A DNA stretch of 9,246 nt, taken from assembly GCA_003527885.1 (NCBI GenBank), contig DPWB01000311.1:1-9246 (forward strand), in the 5' to 3' direction. Each line of letters starts with the position of its first letter. Position 1 is the first letter of the stretch. Positions 6,126-9,246 of the stretch are shown here, in pieces. Origin of the DNA: Candidatus Competibacteraceae bacterium. Lineage in GTDB: Bacteria; Pseudomonadota; Gammaproteobacteria; Competibacterales; Competibacteraceae. The position numbers were made by a program, and so were the translations under genes. Under the pieces are notes generated by a model. The model did no database searches and had not been told where the DNA came from. It worked only from the letters and a program-made list of their open reading frames with translations.

Positions 6126-9041
6126 ATGCCCGAAAATGCCGGATTGCCACCACCCGTAATCGCTTCTCCAACTCCCGATTCCGGCGCGGATGCCACGCTC
6201 CGGCTGTTGGGCCTGCTGCGGGAATTGCTGTTTGAAATTCGTCAATCATCGGAACGGGCAGCGCTAACGCTCGATTTAGACAGCCATTTGGATCGCGATT
6301 TGGGTCTGGATAGCCTGTCGCGCACCGAACTGCTGCGTCGGATCGAAAGCGCGTTTAAAGTGACCGCGAACGAGCCGATGCTGCTGGCCGACACGCCGCG
6401 CACCCTGCTGAACCTGATCCGGCAGGCCAAAGGCCAACCCGTTGCGCCGACCGATCAGGAAGCCGGGCGCAGACCGCCGGCCGCTGGCCCGATCACCGCC
6501 GGGGAAAACCCTGCCAGACCCGGGACGCCAGACCGCGCGACGACGCTGGTCGAGATGCTGGAATGGCACGTTCAGCGCCATCCCGAGCGAGTAGCCGTTC
6601 ACATCATCGGCAACGAAGAACGGATCGACGCCACCTTCACGTACGCCAGCTTGCATCAGGGGGCAAGCGCGGTGGCGGCCGGGCTGCGCGAGCGCGGGCT
6701 GCAACCGCTTCAGACGGTCGCCATCATGTTGCCCACCGGCGGCGACTACTTTCTGAGCTTTTTCGGCATCCTGCTAGCCGGCGGCGTACCGGTTCCGATC
6801 TACCCGCCGGTGCGGCCCTCGCAGATCGAAGAACACTTGCGCCGCCATGCCCGGCTGCTGGATAACGCCCAGACCGTAGCGCTGATCACCGTACCCGAAG
6901 CCAAACTGGTGGCGCGGCTCCTGCAAACCCAGGTCGAACCGCTGCGTCACGTCGTCACGGCGACGGAGCTCCAGCAACCCGCCCCTCCCTGGACGCCCGG
7001 CCCCATCCGCGACCGCGATCTCGCCTTTCTGCAATACACTTCCGGCAGCACCGGCAACCCCAAAGGCGTCATGCTCACTCACGCTAACCTGCTGGCCAAC
7101 TTGCGCGCCATGGGCCAGCGAGTGGCTGTCAGTTCCAGCGATGTCTTTGTCAGTTGGCTGCCACTTTATCACGACATGGGACTGATCGGCGCCTGTTTGG
7201 GCGGGCTGTATCACGCTTTTCCTCTGGTGGTGATGCCACCGCTGAGCTTTCTGGCTCGGCCGGCAGCTTGGCTGCGGGCGATTCACCGCTATCGCGGCAC
7301 TCTCTCGGCCGCGCCCAATTTCGCTTACGAACTTTGCGCGCGGGCGATTCAAGCTCACGAAATCGAAGGCTTGGACCTCGGCTCGCTGCGGATGTTCTGC
7401 AACGGCGCCGAACCGGTCCTTCCGGCGACGGTGGAGCGGTTCATGGCCCGGTTCGGTCCCTACGGCTTGCGGCCGGACGCGATGGCGCCGGTCTACGGCT
7501 TGGCGGAGTGTTCGGTCGGGTTGGCCTTGCAACCACCGGGACGGGCGCCGGTCTTCGACGCCGTGCAACGCGATGCTTTCGTCGCCAACGGCTCGGCGCG
7601 ACCGGCCCGCGCCGGCGACCCGACCGCCCTGCGCTTTCCTGCTTGCGGCCAGCCGCTTCCACACCATCAAATCCGTATCGTCGACGAGCGCGGTCGCGAA
7701 TTGCCGGAACGACGCGAAGGCCGCTTGCAATTCCAGGGGCCGTCGGCGACCACCGGTTATTACCGCAACCCCGAAGCGACCCGCAAACTTTTCCCGCACG
7801 ACGACGGCTGGCTGGATTCCGGGGATCGCGCGTATCTCGCCGGGGGCGATGTCTACCTGACCGGCCGGGTCAAGGATTTGATCATTCGCGGCGGCCGCAA
7901 TCTGTACCCCTACGAGCTGGAACAGGCCGTCGGGGAAATTCCCGGAATCCGCAAGGGCTGCGTGGCGGTCTTTGCCAGTGGCGACCCAACGACCGGCAGC
8001 GAACGGCTGGTGGTGGTGGCCGAAACCCGCGCCGATCGACCCGAAGTCTTGGCCGATCTGCGCCAGCACATTCAAAGCGCCAGCCTGGATTTGCTGGGGG
8101 TTCCTCCCGATGAGGTGATGCTGGTCCGCCCCCATTCCGTCTTGAAAACCTCCAGCGGCAAGATCCGCCGGAGCGCGGTGCGGGATTTATACCAACGCCA
8201 AGCGCTGGGGCGCGGTGCTCGGGCTTTGTGGTGGCAACTGATCAGGGTCGCCCTTGCCGGCGGCCGCGCGCAAGCGGGCCGGCTGGGGCGCGGTATGCTG
8301 GAGCGTTCTTACGCCGCTTATGCTTGGCTGCTGTTCGGCCTGCTGGCGCCGGGCGCCTGGCTGGGAATCATGGCGCTGCCAAAACCGCAATGGCGTTGGA
8401 AACTGGGACGCTCGGCGGTTTGGCTCCTGGGAAAATTAACCGGAACCGTGCTGGCGGTGCGTGGCTTGGAACACTTGCCGGCGGGCCCCTGCGTGCTGGT
8501 GGCCAACCATTCCAGCTATCTGGATGCTTACGTGCTGATGGTAGCGATCCCACGCCATTTCCATTACGTCGCCAAGCGAGAATTGCTGGACAACGCCTGG
8601 ATCGGCAAACCGCTACAACGGATCGGCACGCTGTTTGTCGAGCGTTTCGACCCGCAACGCAGCGCGACCGAGGCGCGTCAAATCATCGAAGCGGCCCGGT
8701 CCGGCCTGTCCCTGGGTTTCTTCCCGGAAGGGACCTTCACCCGAATGCCGGGCCTGCTCGCTTTCCGCATGGGTGCGTTCGTGGCAGCCGCGCAAGCCGG
8801 CACGCCGGTGGTGCCCGCCACCATCCGCGGAACCCGCTCGATGCTGCGCGCCGGTTCCTGGTTTCCGCGCCGGGGGCGCTTGGAAGTGATTCTCGAAGCC
8901 CCGATTCAGCCAGACGGTGACGATTGGTCAGCGGCGGTACGGTTAAGAGACGCGGTACGCGCGGTGATTTTGCGCCGCTGCGGCGAACCGGATTTAGAAC
9001 CTGATTTCAAAGACCCCCGCGAGCGCCCCGCAAGCCCCTAA
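6126..9041 (+). CDS. Three-module ACP / fatty acyl-AMP ligase / PlsC-type acyltransferase fusion
   Basis: 971 residues. Module 1 (about 24-102) is an acyl carrier domain; DRDLGLDSLSRTELL carries the predicted phosphopantetheine serine S63. Module 2 (about 140-690) is an adenylating enzyme: P-loop YTSGSTGNPKG 304-314, WLPLYHDMGLIG, FLARPAAWL then SAAPNFAYELC, YGLAE 457-461, SGDR (D567), GRVKDLIIRGGRNLYPYELE 580-599, and KTSSGKIRR with probable catalytic K679. The WLPLYHDMGLIG and PNFAYELC segments are typical of fatty acyl-AMP ligases, which hand acyl-AMP to a carrier protein rather than CoA. A hydrophobic segment at about 729-752 is followed by module 3 (about 775-930), a PlsC-like acyltransferase with NHSSYLD (H795, D800), GFFPEGTF (E868) and TPVVPATIRG. 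Expected role at the inner membrane: activate a free fatty acid, hold it on the internal carrier, and acylate a lysophospholipid or related acceptor. ATG 6126 is preferred over TTG 6102, though neither has a clear Shine-Dalgarno. The gene diverges from the FimV-family gene; no operon partner is visible. Confidence 0.88.
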   Translation: MPENAGLPPPVIASPTPDSGADATLRLLGLLRELLFEIRQSSERAALTLDLDSHLDRDLGLDSLSRTELLRRIESAFKVTANEPMLLADTPRTLLNLIRQAKGQPVAPTDQEAGRRPPAAGPITAGENPARPGTPDRATTLVEMLEWHVQRHPERVAVHIIGNEERIDATFTYASLHQGASAVAAGLRERGLQPLQTVAIMLPTGGDYFLSFFGILLAGGVPVPIYPPVRPSQIEEHLRRHARLLDNAQTVALITVPEAKLVARLLQTQVEPLRHVVTATELQQPAPPWTPGPIRDRDLAFLQYTSGSTGNPKGVMLTHANLLANLRAMGQRVAVSSSDVFVSWLPLYHDMGLIGACLGGLYHAFPLVVMPPLSFLARPAAWLRAIHRYRGTLSAAPNFAYELCARAIQAHEIEGLDLGSLRMFCNGAEPVLPATVERFMARFGPYGLRPDAMAPVYGLAECSVGLALQPPGRAPVFDAVQRDAFVANGSARPARAGDPTALRFPACGQPLPHHQIRIVDERGRELPERREGRLQFQGPSATTGYYRNPEATRKLFPHDDGWLDSGDRAYLAGGDVYLTGRVKDLIIRGGRNLYPYELEQAVGEIPGIRKGCVAVFASGDPTTGSERLVVVAETRADRPEVLADLRQHIQSASLDLLGVPPDEVMLVRPHSVLKTSSGKIRRSAVRDLYQRQALGRGARALWWQLIRVALAGGRAQAGRLGRGMLERSYAAYAWLLFGLLAPGAWLGIMALPKPQWRWKLGRSAVWLLGKLTGTVLAVRGLEHLPAGPCVLVANHSSYLDAYVLMVAIPRHFHYVAKRELLDNAWIGKPLQRIGTLFVERFDPQRSATEARQIIEAARSGLSLGFFPEGTFTRMPGLLAFRMGAFVAAAQAGTPVVPATIRGTRSMLRAGSWFPRRGRLEVILEAPIQPDGDDWSAAVRLRDAVRAVILRRCGEPDLEPDFKDPRERPASP

Positions 9042-9246
9042 CGGCCGATAGCCCGTTCGGATCGCCTGCCTTTTGCATTCTGACGCGCAACACTAAGTTG
9101 CCAAACCGCTTAGAAAAACGGCTGACCGATAGGCCGTGCTATCCCCCGGCTCGGACGCTCCATCAGCCTGTGCGAACAAATCGACACCAAATCTTACAAT
9201 GTAATATTTATGTATCGTTAAAGCCTATTTTAAATTTTATTTATAT
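9042..9246. other. Non-coding 3' flank, ending AT-rich
   Basis: I see no gene, tRNA or convincing terminator. AACGG and CCGTT around 9042-9059 could pair, but the stem is short and has no T-run. From about 9183 the composition drops sharply: 13 G or C in the last 64 bases. TACAAT at 9195-9200 resembles a -10 box, without a good -35. This may be the regulatory region of the next gene beyond the window. Confidence 0.35.

Noticed and set aside
6774..8135. 453-codon open frame on the minus strand inside the fusion gene
   Set aside because: It lies wholly antisense to the motif-rich adenylation module, its translation shows no recognisable domain, and GC-rich coding DNA often produces such antisense frames.

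Overview
The window looks like a chromosomal segment from a GC-rich gammaproteobacterium. The evidence is a FimV/HubP-type polar protein gene, a gammaproteobacterial-style threonine synthase, good Shine-Dalgarno sequences and a classical intrinsic terminator. The gene content would suit a Chromatiales, Methylococcales or Competibacter-like lineage, but I cannot fix the genus by reading. I see no phage, IS element, CRISPR array, tRNA or rRNA.

Layout. Positions 2-982 (+) hold the C-terminal two thirds of threonine synthase (thrC), cut by the window edge. Positions 1060-2757 (+) encode a complete AlkK-like fatty acyl-CoA ligase. Positions 2833-3411 (+) encode a small exported protein with a carboxypeptidase-regulatory-like (transthyretin-like) beta domain. 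These last two genes may share a transcript that ends at a perfect 10-bp hairpin with a U-tract at 3425-3452. On the opposite strand, 5969-3495 encodes an 824-residue FimV-family protein. It has a signal peptide, the FimV N-terminal domain, two diverged LysM-like modules and long Pro/Ala-rich linkers, but not the transmembrane and cytoplasmic C-terminal part usual in FimV. A 156-bp divergent intergenic region separates it from 6126-9041 (+). That gene encodes a 971-residue three-module protein: acyl carrier protein, fatty acyl-AMP ligase (FAAL-type), then, after a hydrophobic segment, a PlsC-type glycerophospholipid acyltransferase. The last 205 bases hold no gene I can support and end in a sharply AT-rich tail.

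How the genes may work together. thrC is amino-acid housekeeping. Two other genes activate fatty acids by different routes. The ligase at 1060 should make acyl-CoA, feeding beta-oxidation or general lipid use. The fused protein at 6126 appears able to adenylate a free fatty acid, load it onto its own carrier domain and pass it to a lysophospholipid or similar acceptor at the membrane. This would be a single-chain version of the logic of the E. coli Aas acyltransferase/acyl-ACP synthetase, with the domains in the opposite order and a built-in carrier. It is the most interesting item in the window. The modified FimV protein is the second.
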